DNA from: Roseomonas elaeocarpi
GTDB lineage: Bacteria; Pseudomonadota; Alphaproteobacteria; Acetobacterales; Acetobacteraceae
Reading direction: 5' to 3'
DNA length: 64,000 nucleotides
Assembly: GCF_042433915.1 (NCBI RefSeq)
Contig: NZ_JBHLUN010000007.1
Coordinates: 210,747 to 274,746, forward strand
Every line of letters begins with the position of its first letter. Position 1 is the stretch's first letter. Both the position numbers and the translations under genes were made by a program. This document shows positions 43,716-53,096 of this stretch, one piece after another. Below the pieces are notes generated by a model that worked only from the letters and a program-made list of their open reading frames with translations, had not been told where the DNA came from and ran no database searches.

Positions 43716-45656
43716 ATGACAAGCCTCCTCCACCAGAACGAGCGTGACCGGCTGCTCCAGTTCCTCCGGCAGCGCATGGTGCGCGACCTGGCGGTGGACG
43801 GGTTGCCCAGGCCCGCGCTGACCCGACACGACGCCCGGCAGAGCAGTTGGGCCGACGACAACGCCCGCGCGGCCGAGATCCTGGTGCAGCCGGCGAACTG
43901 GACTGCCGACCCCCTGCTCGGTCAGGGCGTGCTGCGGACGCTGATGGCGCTGGGCCCGCGCGAGCGCCTGCACCGCCGCTGGTCCTCGCCGCGCCTCGAG
44001 ATCCGCAGCGAGGATCCCCACCGGTTCGACGTCCGCACGGCGGGCGGGCGCTTCACCGGCGACCTTTCGCGGGGCGTGGTGATCGAATCCGTCCGCGGGG
44101 GCGAGGGCCACGACGCGGAAGCCGTCCGCCATACCGGCAACCTCGTGGAGTTCCGCATCGGCACCCGCCGCCACCTGATCGACGTCGAGGACACCGTCAG
44201 CGACTGCGGCATCCGCCGGGCCGGAGCCGAGGTGGTGCTGTTCCACGAGAGCCGCCTCAGCGCGCCGGTGGGCTTTCTCGGGCGTGGGCCGGAGCGCGAG
44301 GTCGCCACGATCCGCTACGAATACACGCTCTCGGCGGAAACGCCGGTGGTGCGGCTGGCGGTGACGCTGCGCGCCGCGGCCGGCGTGAAGCTGAACCGCG
44401 TCCGCATCACCACCGCCTGGGACGAGCTGAGCGAGAGCACCATGGCCCGTACCCTGCTGGTGGAAGGGCAGGGCGGGATCACCCGCCGCGACGCCGTGAG
44501 CCCGGACGGTAAGGCCAGCCGCGTTCATGAGGGACGCTTCGACCACCTGGCACTGCTGGGCCACGGTGGGGAGCCGGAGCTCGACCATCTCCTGCACCTG
44601 CGGCCCCGCCGGCCCGAGCTGGCGCGCAGCGTCACGCTGCAGCCCGGCAGCGACGGGCGCGCTCACTGGGTGCTCATCCGCTACGGCCAGGACGCGCTGG
44701 ACGGGGGCGCCGCCTTCGCGGTGATGGAGGACCGGCTGCTGCTGTCCGGCAGCGCCGCGCTGCCGGCCGCGCAGGACAAGGCCCTGGCGCTGATGCAGGC
44801 CGCGCTGGTGGACCGCGACGTGGCCGACGGCCTCGACCCGGCCAGCGCCGAGGACACGGGCGCCGCCCTGAACGCCGTGGCCACGGCGCTGCTGTTCAAC
44901 GCCGCCGGGCGCTACGGCGCCGCCGCCCTGCCGCGCGACCGGGTGGAGGCGCTGCGCGGCTGGTATGACCGGCAGCTCGACGCCGCGCTGGCCGAGGAGG
45001 CTGGCACCCGATCGCTAAGCTTCGCCGCCCTGTCGCTCGACGCCATGTCGCGCGCCACCGGGGAAGGGCGTTATGCCAAGCGCCTGCGCGACGCGCTGCG
45101 GATGCTGCTGGGTCGCCAGGCCGCGGAAGGCGCCTTTGCCGAGCCCGGTGGCCGCGCCGTGACGCTGGACGGACATGCCGCCGCGATCCTGGCCCTGGCG
45201 CGCGCGGCGCTGCGGGGCGTGGACCTGCCGGACCTGGCGGGCGCCACCGCGCGCGCGATCGAGGCGCTGCGCCTGGCCGCCGATCCCGCCTTGCCGGCGG
45301 CCGAAACCGTGGCGGTCCGCTTCCAGGGTGCGGACGGGCAGCGGCGCGGCGACACCGGTTTGCGGACCGACAAGCTGGCACTGGTGCTGCGCGCCCTGAC
45401 GGCGATCCGCCTCGCGGTGGCGGAAGGGGTGCTGGAGCTGCCGGCCGACACGCGCGAGCGCGCCGACCTGATGACCGCGCGCGCCATGGTGCGGCTGCGC
45501 GACACCCTGCGCGACCGTGGCGGCGCCGGGATGGAGGCCCTGGCCTCGCCGTTGTCCGACATGGCCGAGGTCGCCTCGCAGAGCGCCACCATCCTGGCCG
45601 CCACCGCACCGGATGAGGCGGTGGCCTCGCTGCACGCCCTGGGCGCCGCCGCCTGA
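43716..45656 (+). CDS. Hypothetical protein, possible alpha/alpha-toroid enzyme
   Basis: 646 residues from MTSLLHQNERDRLLQ. I do not recognise a named family. Residues about 85-330 look beta-rich (VVIESVRGG, EFRIGTRRHLIDVEDTVSD, REVATIRYEYTLSAETPVVRLAVTLR). About 370-640 consist of repeated amphipathic helices (FAALSLDAMSRATGEGRYAKRL, AAAILALARAALRG), reminiscent of alpha/alpha toroids of carbohydrate lyases. No signal peptide, so cytoplasmic. The function is not assigned. Isolated gene; 115 bp before the DUF2272 gene. Confidence 0.7.
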   Translation: MTSLLHQNERDRLLQFLRQRMVRDLAVDGLPRPALTRHDARQSSWADDNARAAEILVQPANWTADPLLGQGVLRTLMALGPRERLHRRWSSPRLEIRSEDPHRFDVRTAGGRFTGDLSRGVVIESVRGGEGHDAEAVRHTGNLVEFRIGTRRHLIDVEDTVSDCGIRRAGAEVVLFHESRLSAPVGFLGRGPEREVATIRYEYTLSAETPVVRLAVTLRAAAGVKLNRVRITTAWDELSESTMARTLLVEGQGGITRRDAVSPDGKASRVHEGRFDHLALLGHGGEPELDHLLHLRPRRPELARSVTLQPGSDGRAHWVLIRYGQDALDGGAAFAVMEDRLLLSGSAALPAAQDKALALMQAALVDRDVADGLDPASAEDTGAALNAVATALLFNAAGRYGAAALPRDRVEALRGWYDRQLDAALAEEAGTRSLSFAALSLDAMSRATGEGRYAKRLRDALRMLLGRQAAEGAFAEPGGRAVTLDGHAAAILALARAALRGVDLPDLAGATARAIEALRLAADPALPAAETVAVRFQGADGQRRGDTGLRTDKLALVLRALTAIRLAVAEGVLELPADTRERADLMTARAMVRLRDTLRDRGGAGMEALASPLSDMAEVASQSATILAATAPDEAVASLHALGAAA

Positions 45657-45771
45657 GGCAGGGCGGCAGGGAGCGCTATGGTGTCGCATCATGCTGCGGC
45701 GCCGTTCACAGCTCCGGTACGGCGCCAGTGGGTGCCTGGACGCTGCCGCCGGCCGGGATTAACCCCGCCGC

Positions 45772-46746
45772 GTGCCAGTTCGATCCCCCCGCGTCCCATC
45801 CTGTTCCGCCGAGTCCCGCCACTTCCCGCCACCAGCCGCCCCTCCGTCCGGGGTCCGCGACGCGCTCCGGACAGCGCGTCCGCTCGCGCGCTGGTGCCGC
45901 GCCGCAGCGCTGATCCTGCCGCTCGCGGTCGCGGCCTGTGCCGGTGGCCCGCCGGCCGCCACCACGGCAACGCGGGCCTACCGTGAAGCGCCGCTGCCTT
46001 ACCCGCCCTCGGCCAAGCAGCGGATCGTCCGCTTCGCCGAGGAGGAGTGGCAGGAATGGGGCGGCATCACGGTGCTGAGCGGCGAGAAGCGCCCGCCCAG
46101 CCACGCGCCCGGGCCGGAATCCAGCCTCTCCAACTTCCCGCGCGTGCTCGCCTACTGGCGCGCGGTCGACGGCGACAGCGCGATCATCGACCGCAACCGC
46201 GACCGCTACGCCGCGGCCCTGGCCGGTGCCGCCACCACGCCCTGGAGCGAGCCCGCCTGGTCGGCCGCCTTTATTTCCTGGGTGATGCGCTCGGCCGGCG
46301 TAGGTTATCGCGAATTTCCTGGAAACGCGGCGCACGCCTTCTACTTGGACGCGCTGCTGACGGACGCGCAGGACTTCCCCGCCACGGCGCCCTTCGTGCC
46401 GCACGACCCGGCTTCCTACGTGCCGGTGCCGGGCGACCTCGTCTGCGGTGACCGGTCCCGCCGGCCGCTGCTCAGCTGGCAGCAGCGCATGGGCGAGATC
46501 GGGCAGTTCCGGCCGACCCACTGCGACATCGTGGTGCGCGCCAGCGCCACCGAAGTGGACGTGGTAGGCGGCAACGTGGCCGATGCTGTGACCATGACGC
46601 GGCTGCTGGCCGATGGCACCGGCCGCCTCCTGCCGCGCCCGCCCGGTGAGCCCACCACCTTCGCCGTGATGGAGGACCGGCTGGGCTCACTGCCGCCCTT
46701 CGCCACCACCGCCGCACCCCTGAGCCTCGGAGTTCCCGGATCATGA
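45772..46746 (+). CDS. DUF2272 lipoprotein
   Basis: 324 residues from a GTG; the real start may lie further in, because the lipobox LAVAAC is near residue 56, unusually far from the N-terminus. The rest matches DUF2272: RIVRFAEEEWQEWGG, WSAAFISWVMRSAGV, YREFPGNAAHAFYLDA, PGDLVCGDRSR, THCDIVV. The Cys/His pattern is reminiscent of NlpC/P60 or CHAP-type peptidases acting on cell wall, but activity is unproven. The stop overlaps the next gene by 4 bp. Confidence 0.8.
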   Translation: MPVRSPRVPSCSAESRHFPPPAAPPSGVRDALRTARPLARWCRAAALILPLAVAACAGGPPAATTATRAYREAPLPYPPSAKQRIVRFAEEEWQEWGGITVLSGEKRPPSHAPGPESSLSNFPRVLAYWRAVDGDSAIIDRNRDRYAAALAGAATTPWSEPAWSAAFISWVMRSAGVGYREFPGNAAHAFYLDALLTDAQDFPATAPFVPHDPASYVPVPGDLVCGDRSRRPLLSWQQRMGEIGQFRPTHCDIVVRASATEVDVVGGNVADAVTMTRLLADGTGRLLPRPPGEPTTFAVMEDRLGSLPPFATTAAPLSLGVPGS

Positions 46747-47861
46747 GTGAGACCCCGCTGCTGTTCCAGCCGCTGCAAGAGCGCGGCGTCACCTTCCGCA
46801 ACCGCATCGGCGTGGCGCCGATGTGTCAGTATTCCTGCGCCCCGGACGGCCGGGCCACGGACTGGCACCTGCAGCACCTGGCCTCGCGCGCGATCGGCGG
46901 TGCGGGCCTGGTGCTGACCGAGGCCGCGGCGGTGGTGCCGGAAGGCCGCATCACGCCGGCCGACCTGGGCATCTGGGAAGAAGCGCAGCTCGCCGGCCAC
47001 GCCCGCCTCGCCGCCGCGATCGCGGCGGTGGGCTCGGTGCCGGGCATCCAGCTGGCCCATGCCGGGCGCAAGGCCAGCCGCAACCCGCCCTGGCAGCACG
47101 GCCCGGCCACGGAACACGGCTGGGAGGTCGTCGGCCCCTCCGCCGAGCCCTTCAAGGGCTTCGCGGTGCCGCACGCGATGAGCGAGCGCGAGGTTGCCGG
47201 CACGGTGGACGCCTTCGTCACCGCGGCGAAGCGCGCGGTCGAGGTCGGCTACCGGGTGATCGAGCTGCACGCGGCGCACGGCTACCTGTTCCACCAGTTC
47301 CTGTCGCCGCTGAGCAACCTGCGCAACGATCGCTGGGGCGGCGACTTCGAGGGCCGTACCCGCCTCGCCCGCGAAACCGCCGAGGCGGTGCGCGCCGCGA
47401 TCCCGGCCGAGGTCGCGCTCTGGGTGCGCGTCAGCCACACCGACTGGACGCCGGGCGGCTGGACCACCGAGGAAACCGTGGAACTCGCCCGCCGCCTGAA
47501 GGCCGTCGGCGTGGACGCGATGGATGTGTCCTCGGGCGGCAACGTGGCCGACGCGCAGATCCCGGTCGGACCGGGCTATCAGGTTCCGGGCGCCGAGGCG
47601 GTGAAGCGCGGCACCGGGATCCACACCGCGGCGGTCGGCATGATCACCGAGGCGAAGCAGGCCGAGGCAATCCTCGCGGAAGGCCGCGCCGACATCATCC
47701 TGCTGGCGCGCTCGCTGCTGAAGGACCCCTACTGGCCGGTTCGCGCCGCCGAGGCGCTGGGGGCGACCGACGCGCTCGCCATTCCGCCGCAGTACGAGCG
47801 CGGCTGGGGCAAGTACCCGATGCGCGACGCCACGGCGGTGCCGCAGCCACCGCTGGTCTAG
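46743..47861 (+). CDS. Old yellow enzyme family NADH:flavin oxidoreductase (YqjM-like)
   Basis: 372 residues, a single FMN-binding TIM barrel. FRNRIGVAPMCQYSC with its Cys marks the YqjM (thermophilic-like) branch; the substrate-binding HAAHGYLFHQFLSPLSN pair and RWGGDFEGRTRLARE are intact. These enzymes reduce activated alkenes with NAD(P)H. ATG overlaps the DUF2272 stop (ATGA), so the two genes are co-translated, though their functional link is unclear. Confidence 0.95.
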   Translation: MSETPLLFQPLQERGVTFRNRIGVAPMCQYSCAPDGRATDWHLQHLASRAIGGAGLVLTEAAAVVPEGRITPADLGIWEEAQLAGHARLAAAIAAVGSVPGIQLAHAGRKASRNPPWQHGPATEHGWEVVGPSAEPFKGFAVPHAMSEREVAGTVDAFVTAAKRAVEVGYRVIELHAAHGYLFHQFLSPLSNLRNDRWGGDFEGRTRLARETAEAVRAAIPAEVALWVRVSHTDWTPGGWTTEETVELARRLKAVGVDAMDVSSGGNVADAQIPVGPGYQVPGAEAVKRGTGIHTAAVGMITEAKQAEAILAEGRADIILLARSLLKDPYWPVRAAEALGATDALAIPPQYERGWGKYPMRDATAVPQPPLV

Positions 47862-47965
47862 CGTCGGGCAAGGAGCACCCCGGGCAAGGAAAAGCCGGGC
47901 GCCGCCCTGACCAGCGTGCGCCGGCCTTCTCGCGGCGGGCCGGCGTCGCTACCTGTGCGCCCACG

Positions 47966-49135
47966 ATGAACAGCTTCGACGTGGTGATCCTGGGCGCGGG
48001 CGCGGCCGGGCTGATGTGCGCCATGGCCGCCGGCCAGCGGGGACGGCGCGTGCTCGTGCTCGACCACGCGAACCAGGCCGGCTCCAAGATCCTGATCTCC
48101 GGCGGCGGGCGCTGCAACTTCACCAACCGCGACACGGTGCCGGAGCGCTTCTTTTCAGAGAACCCGCACTTCGCGAAATCGGCGCTGCGGCGCTACACGC
48201 CGGCCGACTTCCTCGGCCTCATCGAGAAGCACCGCATCGCCTGGCACGAGAAGACGCTGGGCCAGCTCTTCTGCGACGGCTCGGCGCGCGCCGTGGTGGC
48301 GATGCTGCTGGCGGAGTGCGAGGCGGCCGGCGTGGTGATCCGCCTGAACCATCGCATCCTCGACGTGTCGCGGGCCGAGCGCTTCCGGGTAGATACCGAC
48401 CGCGGTAGCTTCGAGGCGCCGGCGGTGGTGCTGGCCACCGGCGGGTTGTCGATCCCCAAGATGGGGGCCACCGACCTGTCGCTGCGCCTCGCCAAGCGCT
48501 TCGGCCTCGCGCTCACGCCCACGCGGCCGGCGCTGGTGCCGCTGACCTTCGCGGGTGAGGACCTCGCGATGATGCAGCCGCTCAGCGGCGTGGCGCTGGA
48601 TAGCTTGGCCCGCTGCGGCCGCGGCAGCTTCCGCGAGGCGATGCTGTTCACCCATCGCGGACTGTCGGGACCGGCGATCCTCCAGGTGTCCTCGCTGTGG
48701 CGCGAAGGCGAGGCGATCACGCTGGACCTCCTGCCCGACACCGACGCGCTCGCCTTCCTGCTCGAGCGCAAGCGCACCCGGCCCCGGGCGGAGCTTCGCA
48801 CCGTGCTGGCGGAGCTCGTGCCGCAGCGGCTCGCCCTCGCCCTCGCCGCAGGGGCCACCCGGCCGATGGCCGAGCTGCCGGACCGGGAGCTGCGGCGCCT
48901 GGCGGAGCTGCTGAAGAACCGTCGCCTCCTGCCCAGCGGCACGGAAGGCTATGCGAAGGCCGAGGTCACGCTGGGCGGCATCAGCACCACCGCCCTGTCC
49001 TCGCAGACCATGGAAGCGACGGCGGTGCCCGGCCTCTTCGCGATCGGCGAGGCGGTTGACGTGACCGGCTGGCTCGGCGGCTACAACTTCCAATGGGCCT
49101 GGGCCAGCGGCTGGGCGGCGGGGCAAGCCCTGTGA
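47966..49135 (+). CDS. HI0933/BaiN-type NAD(P)/FAD-dependent oxidoreductase
   Basis: 389 residues. Rossmann motif VVILGAGAAGLMCAMAAG at the N-terminus, then KILISGGGRCNFTN, the signature of the HI0933 family, ATGGLSIPKMGATD and the C-terminal FAIGEAVDVTGWLGGYNFQWAWASGWAAG. Members are FAD enzymes; some reduce unsaturated bile acids but most have no assigned substrate. It follows the old yellow enzyme gene by 104 bp on the same strand. Confidence 0.92.
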   Translation: MNSFDVVILGAGAAGLMCAMAAGQRGRRVLVLDHANQAGSKILISGGGRCNFTNRDTVPERFFSENPHFAKSALRRYTPADFLGLIEKHRIAWHEKTLGQLFCDGSARAVVAMLLAECEAAGVVIRLNHRILDVSRAERFRVDTDRGSFEAPAVVLATGGLSIPKMGATDLSLRLAKRFGLALTPTRPALVPLTFAGEDLAMMQPLSGVALDSLARCGRGSFREAMLFTHRGLSGPAILQVSSLWREGEAITLDLLPDTDALAFLLERKRTRPRAELRTVLAELVPQRLALALAAGATRPMAELPDRELRRLAELLKNRRLLPSGTEGYAKAEVTLGGISTTALSSQTMEATAVPGLFAIGEAVDVTGWLGGYNFQWAWASGWAAGQAL

Positions 49136-49169
49136 ACCCAGCGGCCGGGAATGGCTGCATCGGCGATAA

Positions 49170-49204
49170 GTAGATACCTACCTACTAGCGGACTCCCTAT
49201 CTAC
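49170..49204. promoter_or_regulatory. Probable MarR operator/promoter
   Basis: An unusually AT-rich island for this genome holds the inverted repeat GTAGATA (49170-49176) and TATCTAC (49198-49204), with a further nested repeat AGTAG/CTACT inside. It lies just before the MarR start at 49212, the expected location for autorepression of the efflux operon. Confidence 0.6.
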
Positions 49205-49211
49205 CTCTCCC

Positions 49212-49679
49212 ATGAGCGCCGCCCCCGCCACCGATTTCGGACGGATCCTGTTCCGCATCAGCCAGCTCTGGCGACGCGAGGTCGATGGCGGCATGCGCCG
49301 CGTCGGGCTGAACGACGCCACCTGGCGCCCGCTGCTCTACCTTGGGCGACTGGGGGAGGGGGTGCGGCAGACCGATCTCGCCGCTGCGCTGCACATCGAG
49401 GGACCTTCGCTGGTCCGCCTCCTGGACACGCTTGAGCGCGCAGGGCTCGTGGAGCGGCATCCCGATGCGGAGGACCGGCGTTCCAAGAATCTGCGCATGA
49501 CGCCGGAAGGCGAGCAGGTCTACGGGCGCGTCGAGGAGGCCTACGGGGCGGTGACCGAGCGTATCCTGACCCGCGTCCCGCCCGACCAGCTCGCCCTCTG
49601 CGTTGAGGTCCTGGGGCGCGTGGAACAGGCCCTGCTGGACGGCCCCGCCCCGGCAGACAGCCAAGAAGAGTTGGCATGA
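49212..49679 (+). CDS. MarR-family transcriptional regulator
   Basis: 155 residues. Winged helix: LYLGRLGEGVRQTDLAAALHIEGPSLVRLLDTLERAGLVERHPDAEDRRSKNLRMTPEG, the standard MarR pattern, with dimerisation helices either side. It starts a four-gene operon; the stop overlaps the FUSC exporter (ATGA). It likely represses the operon and is released by an aromatic acid. Confidence 0.95.
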   Translation: MSAAPATDFGRILFRISQLWRREVDGGMRRVGLNDATWRPLLYLGRLGEGVRQTDLAAALHIEGPSLVRLLDTLERAGLVERHPDAEDRRSKNLRMTPEGEQVYGRVEEAYGAVTERILTRVPPDQLALCVEVLGRVEQALLDGPAPADSQEELA

Positions 49680-51772
49680 GCGGCGCCGCACCCGCGCAGG
49701 ACGCGACCGTCACTGTTCCAAGCAAAGCCGAGACCGGCTGGCGCTGGTTGTGGCGTGCCATGCCGCGCATCTCCCCGGCCTGGGCCCAGGTGCTGCGGAC
49801 GCTGGCCGCCTTCACCATCGCCCTCTACTCGGCCTACGCGCTGGAGCTGGACAGCCCTTCTTCGGCCGGGCTGACCGTGCTGATCGTGGCGAACTCCTCG
49901 CGCGGCGCGGTGCTGTCCAAGAGCGTGTACCGCCTGCTCGGCACGCTGGTCGGCGCCGTCGTGTCCATCGTGCTGATCGCGCTGTTCAACCAGGCGCCCT
50001 GGTTGTTCATCATCGCCTTCGCGGTGTGGCTCGGCTTCTGCACCTTTCTCGCTTCGCTGCTGCGCTACTTCCGCTCCTACGGCGCGGTGCTCGCCGGCTA
50101 CACCATCGCGCTGATCGGCGTCGGTGCCGTGGCAAATCCTGAAAACGTCTTCACCCTGGCCGCGGCGCGCGTCGCGGTGATCAGCCTGGGCGTGCTGTCC
50201 ACGGCGCTGGTGTTCCTGGTGACCGATCGCGGCAACAACCGTTCCGCCATCACTGCGCAGCTCAGCCGGGCGATCGCCGGCAGCGCAACCTTTATCCGCG
50301 ACCTGCTGCGCGGCGGTGGCTTCGCCGAGACGCGGGCCCTGGGGAGCTCGGTCATCGCGCAGGTCGAGGCGATGGATCAGGTGGTGGAATTCACCGCCGT
50401 GGAAAACACCGGCATCAGCCGCCACGCCGACGGCCTCCGCCTGGCCAATGCCGCGATCTTCACCGTGCTGGCCTCGGGCCGGCGGACGGCGGAACTGCTG
50501 CTGCGGCCCACCCTGGCCGGGCGCGCGGACGTGAGCACGGCGCGCGGGCTGATCGAGAGCCTGACGGAGCGGCTGGCGACGCTGCAGAACGCGTCCGTCG
50601 AGCTGCGGAAGCTGCAGGCCGATACCCATGCCGCAGCCGACGAGGTGTCGCGCCTGATGGCCACCTGCGACGACCTGGAAGCGATGGCTTGCCTGCTGCG
50701 TGCCCGCGCCCTGCTGAACCAGTTCGTCTATATCCTCGACAGTCTCGTGGCCCTGCACGACGACAAGCCCCGGGCGCCGCAGCTGCGCCTCAAGGCCTAC
50801 GTCAATCCGGTCACCGCGCTGCGCAACGGGGCCCGCGCCGGTATCGCACTGTTTCTCGGTGGGGCCTTCTGGATCATCAGCGGCTGGTCCTCCGGTGGCG
50901 CCATGCTGACCCTGCTGGGGCCGATCTGTGCATTGCTCGGCACGATGGACAGCGCCGCCAAGGCGAGCGTCGGTTTCTTTCAGGGCCTCTTGGTGGCCGT
51001 GCTGCTGGGAACCGCCATCACCTACTGCGTGCTGCCGCTGACTGCCGGCTTTCCGCTGCTGCTGACGACGCTGGCGCCGTTCCTGGCCTTGGGCATCCTG
51101 GCTTCGCAGCGGCCACGCTGGGCGGGGCAGGGAACCGCTTTCCTGATCTTCTTCGTGGCCACCATCAGTCCCGGCAATCCGATGACCTATGACCTAGAGG
51201 CCTCGCTGAACAGCCTGCTGGCCAATATCGTGGGCGGCGCCTGCGGCGTCCTCACCTTCTACGTCCTGTTGCCGGCCAACCCGCCGGCGGAAGCACGGGT
51301 GCTGCAACGCTCGCTGCGCAACAGCGTGGTGCGGGTGACCCGTGGCTCCCTGCCACCCTGGCTGCGTTGGGAAAACTTGCAGCACCAGAAGCTTGTCCGC
51401 TTGTCGCGCCGCCTCGCGGCGATCGCGCCGGAACGGTCGGCGGCCGCCTTCACCGACGGTGGCGGCGCCCTTCTCGTGGGCCGCGCGCTGATCCGCGTCC
51501 GGCAGGCGATCGCAGAAAAGGTCCTGCCTCCGGCGGAGCAGCGCGTGGCGCAGGATGCCGTGAAAAGTTTTGCGCGGGTGATTGAGGATCCCGTGGCCGT
51601 TGCGGCCCAGGCGCACCAGGCGGCGTGCCAGCTCGCCGCGCCGGCGGAGGTCGGACAGCCGGCCTTCCAGGTCGCTGCTCTGTTGTACGAGGCGGCCGAG
51701 CTGACGGAGCGTCACGCCGACTTCTTCGCGCGACGCGGCGCCTGGGCCGCCGCCACGCCGGGGACCCACTGA
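49676..51772 (+). CDS. FUSC-family aromatic acid exporter (AaeB-like)
   Basis: 698 residues: two blocks of about five membrane helices (from residue 40 and from about 385) separated by a cytoplasmic helical region of some 200 residues, the FUSC layout. VLRTLAAFTIALYSAYALELDSPS and GARAGIALFLGGAFWIISGW are the paired repeats. AaeB pumps p-hydroxybenzoate and related acids together with the HlyD-type protein encoded downstream. The stop overlaps the DUF1656 start by one base. Confidence 0.93.
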   Translation: MSGAAPAQDATVTVPSKAETGWRWLWRAMPRISPAWAQVLRTLAAFTIALYSAYALELDSPSSAGLTVLIVANSSRGAVLSKSVYRLLGTLVGAVVSIVLIALFNQAPWLFIIAFAVWLGFCTFLASLLRYFRSYGAVLAGYTIALIGVGAVANPENVFTLAAARVAVISLGVLSTALVFLVTDRGNNRSAITAQLSRAIAGSATFIRDLLRGGGFAETRALGSSVIAQVEAMDQVVEFTAVENTGISRHADGLRLANAAIFTVLASGRRTAELLLRPTLAGRADVSTARGLIESLTERLATLQNASVELRKLQADTHAAADEVSRLMATCDDLEAMACLLRARALLNQFVYILDSLVALHDDKPRAPQLRLKAYVNPVTALRNGARAGIALFLGGAFWIISGWSSGGAMLTLLGPICALLGTMDSAAKASVGFFQGLLVAVLLGTAITYCVLPLTAGFPLLLTTLAPFLALGILASQRPRWAGQGTAFLIFFVATISPGNPMTYDLEASLNSLLANIVGGACGVLTFYVLLPANPPAEARVLQRSLRNSVVRVTRGSLPPWLRWENLQHQKLVRLSRRLAAIAPERSAAAFTDGGGALLVGRALIRVRQAIAEKVLPPAEQRVAQDAVKSFARVIEDPVAVAAQAHQAACQLAAPAEVGQPAFQVAALLYEAAELTERHADFFARRGAWAAATPGTH

Positions 51773-51966
51773 TGTTCCACGAGATCAGCATCGCCGACGT
51801 TTACGTCGCCCCGATCGTTCTGGAAGGCGTGCTCGCGGCGCTGCTCTTCCTGCTGTTGCGCTTCATCCTGGGGCGGACCGGTGTGTTGCACCGCCTCTGG
51901 CATCCCGCCCTGTTCGAGGTCGCGCTCTTCGTTTCGCTCCTCTCCCTGCTCGTGCTCCTACGATAG
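51772..51966 (+). CDS. DUF1656 small membrane protein (AaeX-like)
   Basis: 64 residues: MFHEISIADVYVAPIVLEGVLAAL, then a second helix LFEVALFVSLLSLLVLL. This is the DUF1656 family, which includes AaeX and sits between the FUSC and HlyD genes in many efflux operons. Start and preceding stop share one base (TGATG). The small protein's exact role is not established. Confidence 0.93.
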   Translation: MFHEISIADVYVAPIVLEGVLAALLFLLLRFILGRTGVLHRLWHPALFEVALFVSLLSLLVLLR

Positions 51967-51973
51967 GACCCCC

Positions 51974-52894
51974 ATGCGTTTCGTCGGTTCCACCCTTCGC
52001 GTCCTGGTCACGCTGGCCATGGTGGCCGTGGCCGCCGTGCTCGTGCTGATGCTCTGGCGCTCCTACATGCTGGCGCCCTGGACGCGCGACGGCCGCGTTC
52101 AGGCCCAGGTCGTCAACGTCGCTTCCGAGGTGCCGGGCACGGTGGTCGAGGTGAAGGTGCGCGACAATCAGTTCGTGAAGCAGGGCGACGTGCTGTTCCA
52201 GGTGGACAGGGCGCGCTTTCAGCTCGCGGTCGCGCAGGCGCAGGCCTCGATCGCCAGTGCGCAGAACCAGCTCGACCTCGCGCGGTCCGAGGCGCGTCGC
52301 CAGCGCGACCTCCGCGTCTATGCTTCCGAGGAAGCGCGTGAGAAGGCCGACAGCAGCGCGGCGGTCGCGGAGGCGACGCTGGACGGGGCGCGGGTCGCGC
52401 TGAATACGGCGCAGCTGAACCTTGCGCGCTCCACGATCGTCTCGCCGGTCAACGGCTTCATTACCCACCTGCGGCTGCAGCCCGGCAACTACGTCAATGC
52501 CGGCGTGGCACAGATCGCGATCATCGACAGCGACAGCTTCTGGATCGACGGCTACTTCGAAGAAACCAAGCTGCACACCATCCAGCCCGGACAAACCGCC
52601 CGCATCCGCCTGATGGGTTACGACGCGCCGCTGGACGGTGTCGTGGGCAGCATCGGCCGCGGCGTCAGCGACGCGAACGACGCCACAAACAGCCGCGGCC
52701 TGCCGACGGTGAACCCGATCTTCACCTGGGTCCGGCTGGCGCAGCGCATCCCCGTGCGCATCGACATCAAGCACGTGCCCGAAGGCATCACGCTGGTGGC
52801 TGGCATGACCGCCTCTGTCGCGGTGGGCGAGGAAGCGGAGGCCGGGCCGGGGCTCGGGCGGCAGTTCACCAATTGGGTGCGCGACCACCTTTGA
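51974..52894 (+). CDS. HlyD-family periplasmic adaptor (AaeA-like)
   Basis: 306 residues: one N-terminal membrane helix (TLAMVAVAAVLVLML), a biotinyl-lipoyl-type half (VASEVPGTVVEVKVRDNQFVKQGD), a coiled coil (about 75-145) and the second lipoyl half (STIVSPVNGFITHLRLQPGNYV), then beta domain SFWIDGYFEETKL. It links the FUSC pump to the outer membrane. Last gene of the MarR operon, followed by a good terminator. Confidence 0.95.
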   Translation: MRFVGSTLRVLVTLAMVAVAAVLVLMLWRSYMLAPWTRDGRVQAQVVNVASEVPGTVVEVKVRDNQFVKQGDVLFQVDRARFQLAVAQAQASIASAQNQLDLARSEARRQRDLRVYASEEAREKADSSAAVAEATLDGARVALNTAQLNLARSTIVSPVNGFITHLRLQPGNYVNAGVAQIAIIDSDSFWIDGYFEETKLHTIQPGQTARIRLMGYDAPLDGVVGSIGRGVSDANDATNSRGLPTVNPIFTWVRLAQRIPVRIDIKHVPEGITLVAGMTASVAVGEEAEAGPGLGRQFTNWVRDHL

Positions 52895-53042
52895 AAGGTG
52901 GAATTCAAAGGCTGGGGGTGCCGAGGACGGCGCTGCCCAGGGACAGGAGGAGCGGGGCGGGAAGAACGCTCCGCACCGGATCCTGCCTCCTTCCGGCTGG
53001 GGTAGGTAATGCCGTCCGGAAGGAAGCCGGTCCAAAAGAAGA

Positions 53043-53075
53043 GGGGCCGCATCCTTCCGGACGCGGCCCCTTTTT
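53043..53075 (+). terminator. Rho-independent terminator of the efflux operon
   Basis: Stem GGGGCCGCATCC / GGACGCGGCCCC with one mismatch and loop ttcc, followed directly by TTTTT at 53071-53075. This is the clearest intrinsic terminator in the window and ends the marR-aaeXAB-type transcript 150 bp after its last stop. Confidence 0.9.
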
Positions 53076-53096
53076 CGCGGCGAGATCGCGGGCGAC

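Noticed and set aside
42399..44666. Apparent 755-residue protein in the CDF frame
   Set aside because: The frame happens to stay open upstream through the repeat array and the antisense of the 646-residue gene. The true CDF start is at 43361 with a ribosome-binding site.
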